Virus record (IMG/VR): IMGVR_UViG_3300001920_000005
Span: 1-35,933 of that record
Length of the DNA stretch: 35,933 nt
Source of the DNA: a virus
Strand: one strand, 5' to 3'
Shown here: positions 1 to 7,613 of the stretch, piece by piece
Layout of the letters: each line of letters begins with the position of its first letter
Position numbering within the stretch: position 1 is the first letter of the stretch
Translations under genes and position numbers: made by a program
The notes under the pieces: generated by a model
Databases searched by the model: none
Told to the model about the DNA's origin: nothing
What the model saw: the letters and a program-made list of their open reading frames with translations, nothing else

Positions 1-1864
1 GGCGGTAGGTCTGGTTGTTCTCGCGCACCACGTCGGTGACGATGGTCTTCATGCCCATGTAGCCCCAGCCGTGGCGCTGGAAGCGCGCGATGGCGTCGGC
101 GTGGAACGGGTAGACCGTCTGGAAGCCGAAGCCCGTCATGCCCTTCGGCACGATGCGGTCCTTCACGTGCACCGCGGCCAGGCGACCGGGCTGCAGCACG
201 CGCATGAGCTCGGGGATCAGGAAGTCCATCTGCTCCCAGAAGTGCGCGTTGTTGTCGGTGTGGCCGAAGTCCGCGTAGTTGGGCGAGTACTCGTACTGGG
301 TCGAGAACGGGATGCTGGTGAGGATCAGGCCCGCGTAGTTGTCTGGCATGCGTCTCAGCTCGCGCACGCAGTCGTCGTTGACCAGGGTGTAGCGCTCGCC
401 CTTGACCTCGATACGCTCGGCCACGCCCATGGCGCGCGTCAGGGTCTGGGCCATGGCGGCCTGCGACAGGCCGAATTCCTTGATGATTTCGCTCATACGC
501 TGCATCAGCTCCTTGTGCTGTGCCCAGCGTCGCTCCAGCTCGCGCCGGACCTGGCGCTCGGCCTCGGTGTAGATCAGGTCGATGCGCACGCGCCGCTGCT
601 GCAGGAAGCGGTGCAGGCGATGGATCGCCTGGATGAAGTCGTTGAACTTGAAGCCGATGCCCAGGAAGATGGCCCAGGCACAATGCCGCTGGAAGTTGCA
701 GCCGCTGCCCAGCATCACGGGCTTGCCCGCGAGTTCGCGAATGCGGCCCTCGGAGAAGCCCACGATGGCCGCGGCCTTGTCGTCGTCATCCTGGCTGCCG
801 TAGACGCTCACCACGTCGGGGATGGCGCGCTCGATCGCGGCGCGCTCTGCCTCGAGGTCGTGCCACAGGATGCGGTGCTCCTCGGGCGCCTCGGCGCGCA
901 GCTCCATCATCTTGGCCACGCGCGCCGGCAGGCTCTCGCGCTTCTCGCGCGCGGCCTCGATGATCCCGATGGCCTCTTCCTTGAACATCAGGCCCTGGCC
1001 GGCGAAGTTGGTACCGGCGGCGGTGTGATCGCTCGGGATCTCGTGCCAGCGCACGTCGAGCTCGGGCATTTCGTAGCCCTCGTCGCTGTAGCCCAGGTCC
1101 GAGGGCTTCTGAACGAACAGGCCCCAGGACGCGCACCACAGCCAGAACTCGCGCTCCTTGTGCGGATGGATCGTCAGCTCGTCGGCCTTCTCGCTGTTGC
1201 GCTTGAAGAAGCGCGTCTTGGCCTGGCTGACATCCATGATGCCCAGGAAGGCGGCGTAGGCCAGCAGTTCGACGTACTCGTTGGGGCTGGGCGTGGCCGT
1301 GGCCACGAACCGGTACCGCACGCCCGCGCTGCGCACGCGCGCGTCCAGCGTCTTGTAGTCGCCGGCGAACAGGCCCATGAACTCGCGGAAGGTCTTGGTG
1401 CCGCCGAAGCCGCGCAGGCAGGCCGCCTCGTCCAGGCTGGCCACGGTGAACGCGCGCGGGTCGAGCTTGCCGTCGCGCACCGTCTCGTAGTTCGTGAGGT
1501 AGATGCCCTCCGGGTCATCGACCTCCTCGATGCGACGGATGAACTTCACCCGGATGCCCAGCAGCGCGGCGTCGCGTTCGAACTCCTGGCGCACGCCGAG
1601 CGGGATGACGATCAGCGCCATGCCGTCCGCTTTAGTGCGCGTGATGCGCACCACCTCGAGCTGTATCAAGGTCTTGCCCAGGCCGAAGGCTGCGAAGATG
1701 CCGCGCTGCCCACCACGTACGGCCCAGCACACCATGGCGACCTGGTGCGGCTTGAGCAGCGGGTTCACCTCGTGCGGTTCGCACGGGAAGCCCCGCGCGT
1801 CAGCCATGGTGACCTTCGCGCGCAGAAACTGCTGGTAGGCGTCGGCAGGGGCTTCTCCCGTCAT
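1..1864 (-). CDS. SNF2-type helicase / DNA methyltransferase fusion (C-terminus beyond window)
   Basis: The minus strand stays open from the ATG at 1862-1864 to base 1, at least 621 residues. The N-terminal half is a superfamily 2 ATPase: KPHQ (38-41), Walker A AFGLGKT (59-65), a DEAA box (145-148) and TATPSPN (189-195) resemble SNF2 motifs Q, I, II and III. From about residue 490 an amino-methyltransferase begins; TSIPF (516-520) matches the (D/S/T)PP(Y/F) catalytic loop with Ile in place of the first Pro. In beta-class enzymes the SAM-binding FxGxG motif follows this loop, so it should lie off the left edge. Likely role: modifying phage DNA, perhaps as an antirestriction system; P1 DarB is a known helicase/methylase fusion, but its domain order differs. 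The start overlaps the stop of the upstream membrane-protein gene by ATGA. Residue-level motifs are seen; the function is inferred. Confidence 0.85.
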   Translation of the reverse strand, partial: MTGEAPADAYQQFLRAKVTMADARGFPCEPHEVNPLLKPHQVAMVCWAVRGGQRGIFAAFGLGKTLIQLEVVRITRTKADGMALIVIPLGVRQEFERDAALLGIRVKFIRRIEEVDDPEGIYLTNYETVRDGKLDPRAFTVASLDEAACLRGFGGTKTFREFMGLFAGDYKTLDARVRSAGVRYRFVATATPSPNEYVELLAYAAFLGIMDVSQAKTRFFKRNSEKADELTIHPHKEREFWLWCASWGLFVQKPSDLGYSDEGYEMPELDVRWHEIPSDHTAAGTNFAGQGLMFKEEAIGIIEAAREKRESLPARVAKMMELRAEAPEEHRILWHDLEAERAAIERAIPDVVSVYGSQDDDDKAAAIVGFSEGRIRELAGKPVMLGSGCNFQRHCAWAIFLGIGFKFNDFIQAIHRLHRFLQQRRVRIDLIYTEAERQVRRELERRWAQHKELMQRMSEIIKEFGLSQAAMAQTLTRAMGVAERIEVKGERYTLVNDDCVRELRRMPDNYAGLILTSIPFSTQYEYSPNYADFGHTDNNAHFWEQMDFLIPELMRVLQPGRLAAVHVKDRIVPKGMTGFGFQTVYPFHADAIARFQRHGWGYMGMKTIVTDVVRENNQTYR

Positions 1865-2112
1865 GGCGAACCCCTCTCGCCCGGCGCCAGCAGCCAGGTG
1901 CGAATGCCGATCGCGCTGGTGATGGCGAACACGCTGTGCTGTGCCACCAGCGCCCAGTGGCCGAACAGCGCGCCGAACGCGATCCAGCCAACGTTGCTGG
2001 CCAGCCAGAGCACCCAGGCCCAGCCGGCCCATCGCGACCTGGTGGCCAGCAGCAGCGCGCCGGTGATGCCCAGCGCGCCCGAGGCGAGTTCCAGCAGGGC
2101 TTGGGCGCTCAT
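1861..2112 (-). CDS. small phage membrane protein
   Basis: Predicted 83-aa protein with about three hydrophobic segments: ALLELASGALGITGALLLAT, then a Trp-rich stretch WAWVLWLASNVGWIAFGAL, then HSVFAITSAIGIRTWLL. It should sit in the inner membrane. The Trp-rich spacing loosely recalls small PnuC-like membrane proteins, but it is far shorter than a transporter, so I give no function. I chose the ATG at 2110-2112 because it overlaps the stop of the upstream gene by ATGA and its own stop overlaps the methyltransferase start in the same way. A longer in-frame extension upstream is a shadow of the preceding gene. Co-translation with the methyltransferase fusion is likely. Confidence 0.7.
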   Translation of the reverse strand: MSAQALLELASGALGITGALLLATRSRWAGWAWVLWLASNVGWIAFGALFGHWALVAQHSVFAITSAIGIRTWLLAPGERGSP

Positions 2113-2603
2113 AGGCTCATCACCTCGATGTCGTGTGGCTGGCGCTTGCCCGCCAGAATCTCGCGGATGCGCCGCTCGGTGAGCGCGTGGGCCTGTACGG
2201 CCTGGCGGTGCGAGATGACGTCCAGCAGCTCGGCGTAGTCCGTCAGCACCGCACGCACGGCCTGAATGCCGGGCGCGTCCAGGCGCAGTGCCATGCCGCC
2301 GCGGTAGCGCCGGCCAGCGCCGGCCAGCGCGCTCACCGCGTCCTGCAGCAGACCCTGCGGGTCCTCGGCCAGGCCCATGGTGCACACCAGGGTCTCCATC
2401 AGGTTCACGGCGTCGCTGCATACGCGCCAGTCGTCCAGGCTGGGCTCTGGGTCGCGCTCCAACGCGGCCAGGCCTTCCCACATGCGCGTGAGCTGATGTC
2501 GGCGCTTCTCCGCAGGCATCGGTGCGCTGTCGCTTGCCATGAGCACATCCAGCAGTCGGTAGGTCAGGCCCGGCGCGGTTCGCCTGGTGCGGCGGCGCTT
2601 CAT
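2109..2603 (-). CDS. phage protein of unknown function (164 aa)
   Basis: Begins with a very basic MKRRRTRRT segment and continues as a mostly helical, soluble protein without membrane segments. I recognise no catalytic motif. The start at 2601-2603 overlaps the stop of the ParB-like gene and the stop overlaps the small membrane-protein gene, so it is the middle cistron of a tight early operon. The composition (charged, Leu/Ala-rich, few Cys) fits an adaptor or nucleic-acid-associated early protein, but that is a guess. Confidence 0.7.
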   Translation of the reverse strand: MKRRRTRRTAPGLTYRLLDVLMASDSAPMPAEKRRHQLTRMWEGLAALERDPEPSLDDWRVCSDAVNLMETLVCTMGLAEDPQGLLQDAVSALAGAGRRYRGGMALRLDAPGIQAVRAVLTDYAELLDVISHRQAVQAHALTERRIREILAGKRQPHDIEVMSL

Positions 2604-4540
2604 TCGGCGGGCTCCTCTTCGGTGTTGATCGGCTCGCCGTCTTCGCGCGCCAGGTCCTCGGCCACCTTGTCCCGCACGGCCAGCAGATCGATGCCGTAGG
2701 TGCCCAGCACCGCGGCCGCGTCTTCGTTGTGTGGGTAGCTGGTCAACACCAGTTCCAGCGAGGCCATGGCGATCAGTTGGCCCAGTGCGTCGGCGTCCAT
2801 GGCCAGCACCTTGTCGCGCACCACGGGCCAGACATCGGCCGCCGCCTCAAGCTCTTCCGTCCAGCCCAGGTAGTCCTTCATGCGCGGCAGCGCTTCGTCG
2901 GACATGGGTTGGGCGAGCAAGGCCAACGCGGTGCGGCGCAGTTCTTCCTCGTTGCGCTGGCCGGTGCGGATCAGGTCAAAGGCCGTGATCAGCGCAGCGC
3001 GGCGAACACCGCTGTCGCGCCAGGCCTTCTCTTCGGGCGGACACGTGTCCAGGGCGAAAGGCGTGCGCACCGGCGTGCTGGCATCGTCGTCATCCTCGTC
3101 GTCCGGCATCAGCTTGTCGGCCAGTGAGTCCGGAATCACCCTCACCGCTTCGCAGGTGTGAGGATCGATGAGCACCACAGGCTTGGGCGCCTTGCGGCCC
3201 AGGCCGCGCAGCGCATCACCGAAGGTCTCCTCGCGTTCCTGGCCATCGTCGCTGGTGACCACGCGCATCACGTCGTCCACACGCGTGTAGCCGCTGAGGA
3301 AGCTGCTAAACGGCGAAGGCCGCGCGGCGCGGGCTTCCTCGTCGCTCAGCACCTTCAGCCCTTCGGCCTCGGCCTTGCTGCGCACCACGGCCACGTGGGC
3401 AGCCTTCTTCGCGGCGAAGCAGCCCTCGTCGGTGCAGCTGTCGGTGGCGTGCTCGGCGTCGCCGAACAGATCCTGCGCGGTGCTCGTGCGCTTGGGGCAG
3501 CCGCTGCAGGCGCCGGCGGCCGGCACGAGGCTCGCGTCCTCGATGTCGAACACCGCCTGCGCCAGCTGCGTGTTGAAGCGGGAATAGAGCGCCGTGGCGA
3601 TGGCCCGAAACGGCGCGGGTTCGCCATTCACCGCCTGGCTCTTGATGTATTCCACCACCGCGGCCTGGCGCTCGGCCGGGTAGCGCGCCACCAGCAGGCC
3701 GGTGCTGCGGCCCAGGTGGCCGTCGTACATGGCCTCGCGGCTCTCCGGCGTCAGGTCCAGCAGCTTCATGGCCTTGCGCACGTAGCTTGCGCCCTTGCCG
3801 CGGCCGATGCGGTCGGCAATCTGCTCCACCGTGTAGCCGAGCTTGTCGCGCAGCAGCGCAAAGCCCTCGGCCTCTTCCATCGCGTCCAGGTCCTCGCGCT
3901 CGATGTTCTCCACCAGCTGGATCTCGAGCACGGCCTCGTCACTGAGCTGGCGCACCAGCATCGGCATGGTGGCCAGCTCGGCAATCTGTGCCGCGCGCCA
4001 GCGGCGCTCGCCGGCCACGATCTCGTAGGCCGGGCGCGGCTCAAGCTGGCTGGTTTCTTCCACGCGCGCCGCCGGCAGTGGGCGCACCAGAATCGGCTGG
4101 GCGATGCCGTGGGCGCGCACGCTGGTGGCCAGCGCGTTGAGGCTGTCGATGTCCAGGCCGCGGCGGCGCCGCGGGTTGGTGGGGCTGTTGATGGCCAGTA
4201 GCGGCGCCGCCTCCACGAACTCGGTGCTGCGCTGTGCGGCGCCCGTTGCCGGCGCGGCAGCTGCTGCCACGCCGGTGCCCTCGTGCGTCGGCAGCAGCTC
4301 CAGGTCTTTCAGGTCGAACACCTTGGCCTTCTTGCTGCCGCCAATGACCACGGTGTAGGCGCCCAGCGGCGTCTGGCCAGTGATCTCGCCGTACTTGCCA
4401 GCCCACATGTGCGGGCTGCCGCTCATCATGTCGGTGGCTTCCAGGCTGATGCGCACCTGGCGGCCGATCAGATCGGCCTCGGGCTGGTGATGCGCCTGGT
4501 GGTCGGCCTGCGCGGCCACGGTGGATTCGTCGTCAGACAT
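2600..4540 (-). CDS. ParB/Spo0J-like protein with KOW-like N-terminus and Cys cluster
   Basis: 646 aa from the ATG at 4538-4540; longer upstream starts run into the preceding gene and are not needed. Residues about 20-85 resemble a KOW-like barrel (GRQVRISLEATD, KYGEITGQTPLGAYTV). A ParB N-terminal domain follows with SPTNPRR, the CTP-binding signature GERRWRA and the ENIERED box, then a helix-turn-helix (YTVEQIADRIGRGKGASYVR). Further on, CSGC and two later Cys residues (DSCTDEGC) form a possible metal site. The C-terminus is acidic and family-specific. ParB proteins load on DNA as CTP-gated clamps. No ParA or obvious parS lies in the window, so plasmid-like partition is not implied; related stand-alone ParB-like proteins are common in phage early operons. 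It overlaps the upstream gene by 8 bp. Confidence 0.85.
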   Translation of the reverse strand: MSDDESTVAAQADHQAHHQPEADLIGRQVRISLEATDMMSGSPHMWAGKYGEITGQTPLGAYTVVIGGSKKAKVFDLKDLELLPTHEGTGVAAAAAPATGAAQRSTEFVEAAPLLAINSPTNPRRRRGLDIDSLNALATSVRAHGIAQPILVRPLPAARVEETSQLEPRPAYEIVAGERRWRAAQIAELATMPMLVRQLSDEAVLEIQLVENIEREDLDAMEEAEGFALLRDKLGYTVEQIADRIGRGKGASYVRKAMKLLDLTPESREAMYDGHLGRSTGLLVARYPAERQAAVVEYIKSQAVNGEPAPFRAIATALYSRFNTQLAQAVFDIEDASLVPAAGACSGCPKRTSTAQDLFGDAEHATDSCTDEGCFAAKKAAHVAVVRSKAEAEGLKVLSDEEARAARPSPFSSFLSGYTRVDDVMRVVTSDDGQEREETFGDALRGLGRKAPKPVVLIDPHTCEAVRVIPDSLADKLMPDDEDDDDASTPVRTPFALDTCPPEEKAWRDSGVRRAALITAFDLIRTGQRNEEELRRTALALLAQPMSDEALPRMKDYLGWTEELEAAADVWPVVRDKVLAMDADALGQLIAMASLELVLTSYPHNEDAAAVLGTYGIDLLAVRDKVAEDLAREDGEPINTEEEPAE

Positions 4541-4958
4541 GGCGGGTCTCTCGGGTGGTGGGGTTGAGGGCGGTGATGCGGCCATCCGGCCAGTGCAGGT
4601 TCGTGCCCACTCGGCTGGGCAGCCGGTAGGCGTCCATGGCTCCCGGGCGTGAGCTGGGCGCGGAGAGCTCAAGGCCCTGGTAGTTGTCCGCGTTGCGTGC
4701 GGCGCGCAGTCGGTCGGTGTCGCTGCGCTTGCGGCGGATCGATTCGCCGGCCAGCTTGGCGCGCCCGCGCGGGGTGATCGCGTAGCGCACGTCCTTCGTT
4801 GTGTGGTCCGCGTCGATGTGGCCGAGGTAGCGCAGGTTGCTCAGCGTGCTCACAGGCAGCTGGCCTAGGGCGGCAGTGATCTCGGCACGCGTGCGCGCGC
4901 CGTGCATCTGCAGGTGCCGCAGCACGTCGGTGGTGATGGGCGATGCGACGCCTTTCAT
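4533..4958 (-). CDS. winged-helix-like phage DNA-binding protein
   Basis: 141 aa. The N-terminal 70 residues look like a winged helix: helix (TDVLRHLQMHG), HTH (TRAEITAALGQLPVSTLSNLRYLG) and a beta wing (HIDADHTTKDVRYAITPRGRA). The rest is basic and low in structure. Role inferred as an early transcription or replication accessory. An AAGGA sequence about 10 nt upstream can serve as ribosome binding site. Its stop lies inside the ParB-like start region, consistent with translational coupling. The family is not named with certainty. Confidence 0.65.
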   Translation of the reverse strand: MKGVASPITTDVLRHLQMHGARTRAEITAALGQLPVSTLSNLRYLGHIDADHTTKDVRYAITPRGRAKLAGESIRRKRSDTDRLRAARNADNYQGLELSAPSSRPGAMDAYRLPSRVGTNLHWPDGRITALNPTTRETRHV

Positions 4959-4994
4959 GGCATGGGTGTCCTTCAGGGATGCGGAGGAGGGGAA

Positions 4995-5309
4995 TCAGTC
5001 GTCGTCGCGGTCGCCGGCGGCGGCGCGCTTCAGGTCAACCAGGCGCAGACCCAGAAAGGCGGTGGGTAGCGCGCCGGTGTGCTTTGGCGGCACGTAGGGC
5101 AGAACAAGGCGGCCGCGCGGCGGCGGTGGGCACGGGGCCATGCGGCGCGGGCGCTTCGCCAACGTGCGGGCGTAGCCCATGAGCAAGTTGGCGCGGGCCG
5201 CGTCCTGCATGGTCTCGGCCAGCGTGCTCGGCCAGGACGGTTGGCGCAGTGCGCGCCACGCGGCCTCCAGGTGCTCCTCGGCCACAGGGCTCAGTGCTTG
5301 GGTGGCCAT
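4995..5309 (-). CDS. phage protein of unknown function (104 aa)
   Basis: Basic, Pro/Arg-rich protein (KRPRRMAPCPPPP in the middle) with a helical first half. No domain recognised. ATG at 5307-5309 follows the preceding stop by 3 nt. It lies in the run of closely packed minus-strand early genes, which is the main support, together with GC-biased third codon positions. Confidence 0.55.
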   Translation of the reverse strand: MATQALSPVAEEHLEAAWRALRQPSWPSTLAETMQDAARANLLMGYARTLAKRPRRMAPCPPPPRGRLVLPYVPPKHTGALPTAFLGLRLVDLKRAAAGDRDDD

Positions 5310-5312
5310 GGC

Positions 5313-5534
5313 TCAGCTCGCCACACAGTGGGTCACCACCAGGCCGACCATCACGATCAACAAGCCGAGGTACGCACCCCAGAAAATCCGGAACGCGCGC
5401 GGGTCCTTGTCGCACGGCGGTTGCGCCTGTTGCTCGTCACGCTCTACCTGTTCGCCGCTCACTTCGGGTGTGGCGGCCCTGCGGCAGGCGCCCAGGTGGC
5501 CCGAATCCACGCGGTGCAGGCTTGTGGGCTCCAT
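5313..5534 (-). CDS. small single-span membrane protein
   Basis: 73 aa from the ATG at 5532-5534. The first 45 residues are hydrophilic (SGEQVERDEQQAQPPCDKD) and the C-terminus is one hydrophobic span (FWGAYLGLLIVMVGLVVTH). A tail-anchored topology is likely. The start overlaps the upstream stop as TGATG, which favours it over the longer open frame reaching 5831. No function recognised. Confidence 0.55.
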   Translation of the reverse strand: MEPTSLHRVDSGHLGACRRAATPEVSGEQVERDEQQAQPPCDKDPRAFRIFWGAYLGLLIVMVGLVVTHCVAS

Positions 5535-5752
5535 CAGCACCACCTCCAGAACGGAGCGAGCGCCTGGCGCCAGCGGGCAGGCTGGTGGGCGGTTCGTCGG
5601 TCGAGCAGCGCTGTCTGCAGCCGTTCGGCTTCCTTGCCGATCTCGCGCGGGGGTGGCACTACGTGGGCGGCGCCGATGGCCACGCGGCCGGTATGCACCA
5701 CGTCGCGGCCGGCCATGCGCACGATGCGGATGGTGTGCTGGGCGTTCTTCAT
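5534..5752 (-). CDS. small phage protein of unknown function (72 aa)
   Basis: Starts MKNAQHTIRIVRMAGRD at 5750-5752, sharing ATGA with the upstream stop; its own stop shares TGATG with the downstream gene. Contains a beta-like N-terminus and a basic, Trp-containing tail (ending FWRWC). No domain recognised; supported mainly by the overlapping gene junctions. Confidence 0.5.
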   Translation of the reverse strand: MKNAQHTIRIVRMAGRDVVHTGRVAIGAAHVVPPPREIGKEAERLQTALLDRRTAHQPARWRQALAPFWRWC

Positions 5753-6057
5753 GCCAGCACCTGGACGGCTTTTGTGCCATGCCAGCAAAGCAGCAACTGG
5801 CCACGCCGAACGACGTGAACGAGCCATTCATCGCGGCGCATCGTGATGGCCGTGTGTGCGCTGTTCAACGCACGCGAGTAGGGTCCTTCCTTGAGCTTGA
5901 GAAACTTCTGGAAGAGGAGAGCGGCCGCCAGGTCGTCTTCCAAGACGCCGCGGAGAAGGAGCATGGAGCCATAGACCGGATGTGGTTCGTAGCGACCAAC
6001 CGGCTTTGTCATCGCCTCGACGCTCGGCAGGGGCGCGGTTGTGCATTGCGCGCTCAT
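5749..6057 (-). CDS. phage protein of unknown function (102 aa)
   Basis: A soluble alpha/beta-looking protein with a central segment VYGSMLLLRGVLEDDLAAALLFQKFLKLKEG and a beta-rich end. ATG at 6055-6057 overlaps the upstream stop (ATGA). I see no catalytic motif. Position in the leftward early operon suggests an early accessory role. Confidence 0.55.
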   Translation of the reverse strand: MSAQCTTAPLPSVEAMTKPVGRYEPHPVYGSMLLLRGVLEDDLAAALLFQKFLKLKEGPYSRALNSAHTAITMRRDEWLVHVVRRGQLLLCWHGTKAVQVLA

Positions 6058-6308
6058 GCTGCACCGCCCTTCTGCTCCTCGCGCAGGGCATGCCGCGCGC
6101 TGTCGTCAATAGCAAAGCCGGCGCGGCGCAGCCTGGCACGTTGCTCGTCTTCGGGGATGGGCAGCAGCTCAAGGCCGGCGAAGTCGCTGATGGCCTCAGC
6201 GGCCTCCTCGCCCTGCAGCTCGCGCACCTCCATCGCGGCGTTGATGGCCTGGGCGCTCGCTGTGCCCTCGGACAGCGTGGCGCCGGTGGGCTTGGCGGCG
6301 CGTTCCAT
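6054..6308 (-). CDS. small acidic/Ala-rich early protein (84 aa)
   Basis: Alanine- and glutamate-rich, largely helical protein (VRELQGEEAAEAISDFAGLELL). ATG at 6306-6308 forms TGATG with the stop of the first gene of the operon; a GTG one codon earlier (6311) is also possible. No function recognised. Second cistron of the leftward operon. Confidence 0.5.
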   Translation of the reverse strand: MERAAKPTGATLSEGTASAQAINAAMEVRELQGEEAAEAISDFAGLELLPIPEDEQRARLRRAGFAIDDSARHALREEQKGGAA

Positions 6309-6535
6309 CACTGCACCGCCTCGAAGCTGAGTTCGGACACGCCGTCCTCGATGCGCTCCACGGCGGCCACGACACCGTGCACGCTGGCCGCAGCCAGCAG
6401 CTCGGCGGCGTTGGCGTTGGGCGCCTGCAGGCGGATGGAGGGCAGGGCGCCCGATTCACAGGGCTGGGGGATGCCCTGGCTGTCCTTGGGGTGGTAGTAG
6501 CAGCGGTAGCTGCGGCTGTCGGCGGATGTCTGCAC
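6308..6535 (-). CDS. first gene of the leftward early operon (75 aa, unknown)
   Basis: GTG start at 6533-6535 with a strong Shine-Dalgarno GAGGAG six bases upstream on the minus strand, which decides this start. The protein is short (MQTSADSRSYRCYYHPKDS...), with a C-terminal helical half (AAELLAAASVHGVVAAVERIE). It lies about 25 nt downstream of the predicted transcription start of the 6569-6597 promoter. No domain recognised. Confidence 0.6.
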   Translation of the reverse strand: MQTSADSRSYRCYYHPKDSQGIPQPCESGALPSIRLQAPNANAAELLAAASVHGVVAAVERIEDGVSELSFEAVQ

Positions 6536-6568
6536 CTGTTTCTCCTCGGCCCGGGGGACCGTGGAGAA

Positions 6569-6597
6569 ATATTACCGGCGCTTGTTCTTATGTGCAA
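6569..6597 (-). promoter_or_regulatory. leftward early promoter (PL-like)
   Basis: Read on the minus strand: -35 TTGCAC (6597-6592), 17-bp spacer, -10 TAATAT (6574-6569). This is a near-consensus sigma70 promoter placed directly before the leftward early operon. An AAATATT element occurs at 6567-6573, over the -10, and again at 6607-6613 upstream of the -35; the upstream copy sits in the perfect palindrome CAAATATTTG (6606-6615). These are candidate operator sites. Confidence 0.7.
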
Positions 6598-6658
6598 TAG
6601 CGCCGCAAATATTTGTTCAGATGTCGCGGGATTCCAACAGCGGCACTAATGCCGCAGA

Positions 6659-6685
6659 GGAAGAAAAGGCCGCGAAAAGCGGCCT
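6659..6685 (-). terminator. intrinsic terminator of the repressor/lipoprotein transcript
   Basis: On the minus strand a 7-bp stem AGGCCGC / GCGGCCT with loop TTTTC is followed by TTTCTTCC. It lies about 40 nt after the lipoprotein stop and before the leftward promoter, so it isolates the lysogenic transcript from the early operon. Confidence 0.75.
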
Positions 6686-6726
6686 GAATTCATGGGGCTG
6701 GTCGATGAGTTCAGCGGCCGTCGTCC

Positions 6727-7494
6727 TCAAAACGAGCGTCGACAGTTGCCGAATTCGCACTGGTAAGTCCAGCGCTCGCCGTTGGTGCATGTCACGTGGT
6801 ACTGCTCGAAGCCCGGGCCTGTACCAGCCAGCGACATTCGTGGCGATGTGCTGCAGGCCTCTGCTCGTGCTGTCTTTTCCGCCACGTACAGGTCTCGGCA
6901 GGGCAGTGTGCCGCACGCGGCTGCCATCGGCTCTGCGGTGGTCGAGTTACCGGTCACGCCGGGCACTGACGAGGTGCTTGTCGAGGGAGTTGCAAGACCC
7001 GCCTGCTGCGGCTGGGCAGGGGTGGCCGGGGAGGCCGCGACCGCCGCCTGCATGTAGGGAGAACCGCCCGGTGGATTGGGGTTTGCCATGACGCTTCCAT
7101 CGAGTGTGCGGTATCCGCGGCCCGCCATGCAGTTGATCATCACGCGCTGCTGCTGGCCAGCCGCTCTCGCCTCGGCTCCCGATAGGCCCGCAAAGCCACC
7201 GACCATGGCACTCTGCTGGTTCTGGTAGCTGTTGCCACCCAGCAGAGCAGATGCAATCCCCACGATCAGTGCACCCCCCAAGGCGCCTGCCATGGCCTGG
7301 TTTTGGCGGTCAACGATGCCCGCGAACTGGCGGCATTCGCCCAGGTCGGCGCTGTAGCGCGTGAAGTCGACCCCCTTGGTATCGATGATCGGGGTGTACT
7401 GCTCACCGTAGCCGGCGCCCGGTGTGTTGGGCGCCGTCTGGCATCCGGCCAGAACCAAAGTCATCGCCAACGTGGCGAAAGCGGTCCTTTGCAT
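6727..7494 (-). CDS. glycine-zipper lipoprotein, probable lysogenic-conversion gene
   Basis: 255 aa with a type II signal peptide: hydrophobic leader and lipobox LAGC, so Cys18 is the predicted acylated residue. A Gly-zipper-like hydrophobic segment follows (AGALGGALIVGIASALLGG), then a CMAGRGYRTL motif like that of glycine-zipper outer-membrane lipoproteins, a Pro/Ala/Thr/Ser-rich linker and a C-terminal domain with several Cys. A GGGAGG ribosome binding site lies six bases before the ATG. It follows the repressor gene on the same strand by 119 nt and precedes a terminator, the position of lambda rexAB, so it is likely expressed in the lysogen. A superinfection-exclusion or envelope-modifying role is plausible but inferred. 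Confidence 0.8.
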   Translation of the reverse strand: MQRTAFATLAMTLVLAGCQTAPNTPGAGYGEQYTPIIDTKGVDFTRYSADLGECRQFAGIVDRQNQAMAGALGGALIVGIASALLGGNSYQNQQSAMVGGFAGLSGAEARAAGQQQRVMINCMAGRGYRTLDGSVMANPNPPGGSPYMQAAVAASPATPAQPQQAGLATPSTSTSSVPGVTGNSTTAEPMAAACGTLPCRDLYVAEKTARAEACSTSPRMSLAGTGPGFEQYHVTCTNGERWTYQCEFGNCRRSF

Positions 7495-7578
7495 TGGTGT
7501 CCTCCCTGCAACTGTTCAGGCCTTGCAGCCTACAACAGGTAACACTTGGGGTCTATTCCGCTGGATGGTTCGGGGCGC

Positions 7579-7599
7579 GTGTTGTGAAGTCGTCAACAC
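7579..7599. repeat. inverted repeat between repressor and lipoprotein genes
   Basis: Perfect 6-bp arms GTGTTG / CAACAC with a 9-nt spacer. No T-run follows on either strand, so it is more likely an operator or mRNA hairpin than a terminator. The TGTT/AACA half-sites resemble those in the repressor-cro gap. Confidence 0.4.
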
Positions 7600-7613
7600 T
7601 CATGCCGCCTTGG

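Noticed and set aside
71-2182. Long plus-strand open frame of about 700 codons
   Set aside because: Its translation is His/Ala/Leu/Val low-complexity and has no motifs, while the opposite strand encodes the helicase/methyltransferase.
3158-4201. Plus-strand open frame opposite the ParB-like gene
   Set aside because: Antisense shadow in GC-rich DNA; the minus strand has clear ParB motifs.
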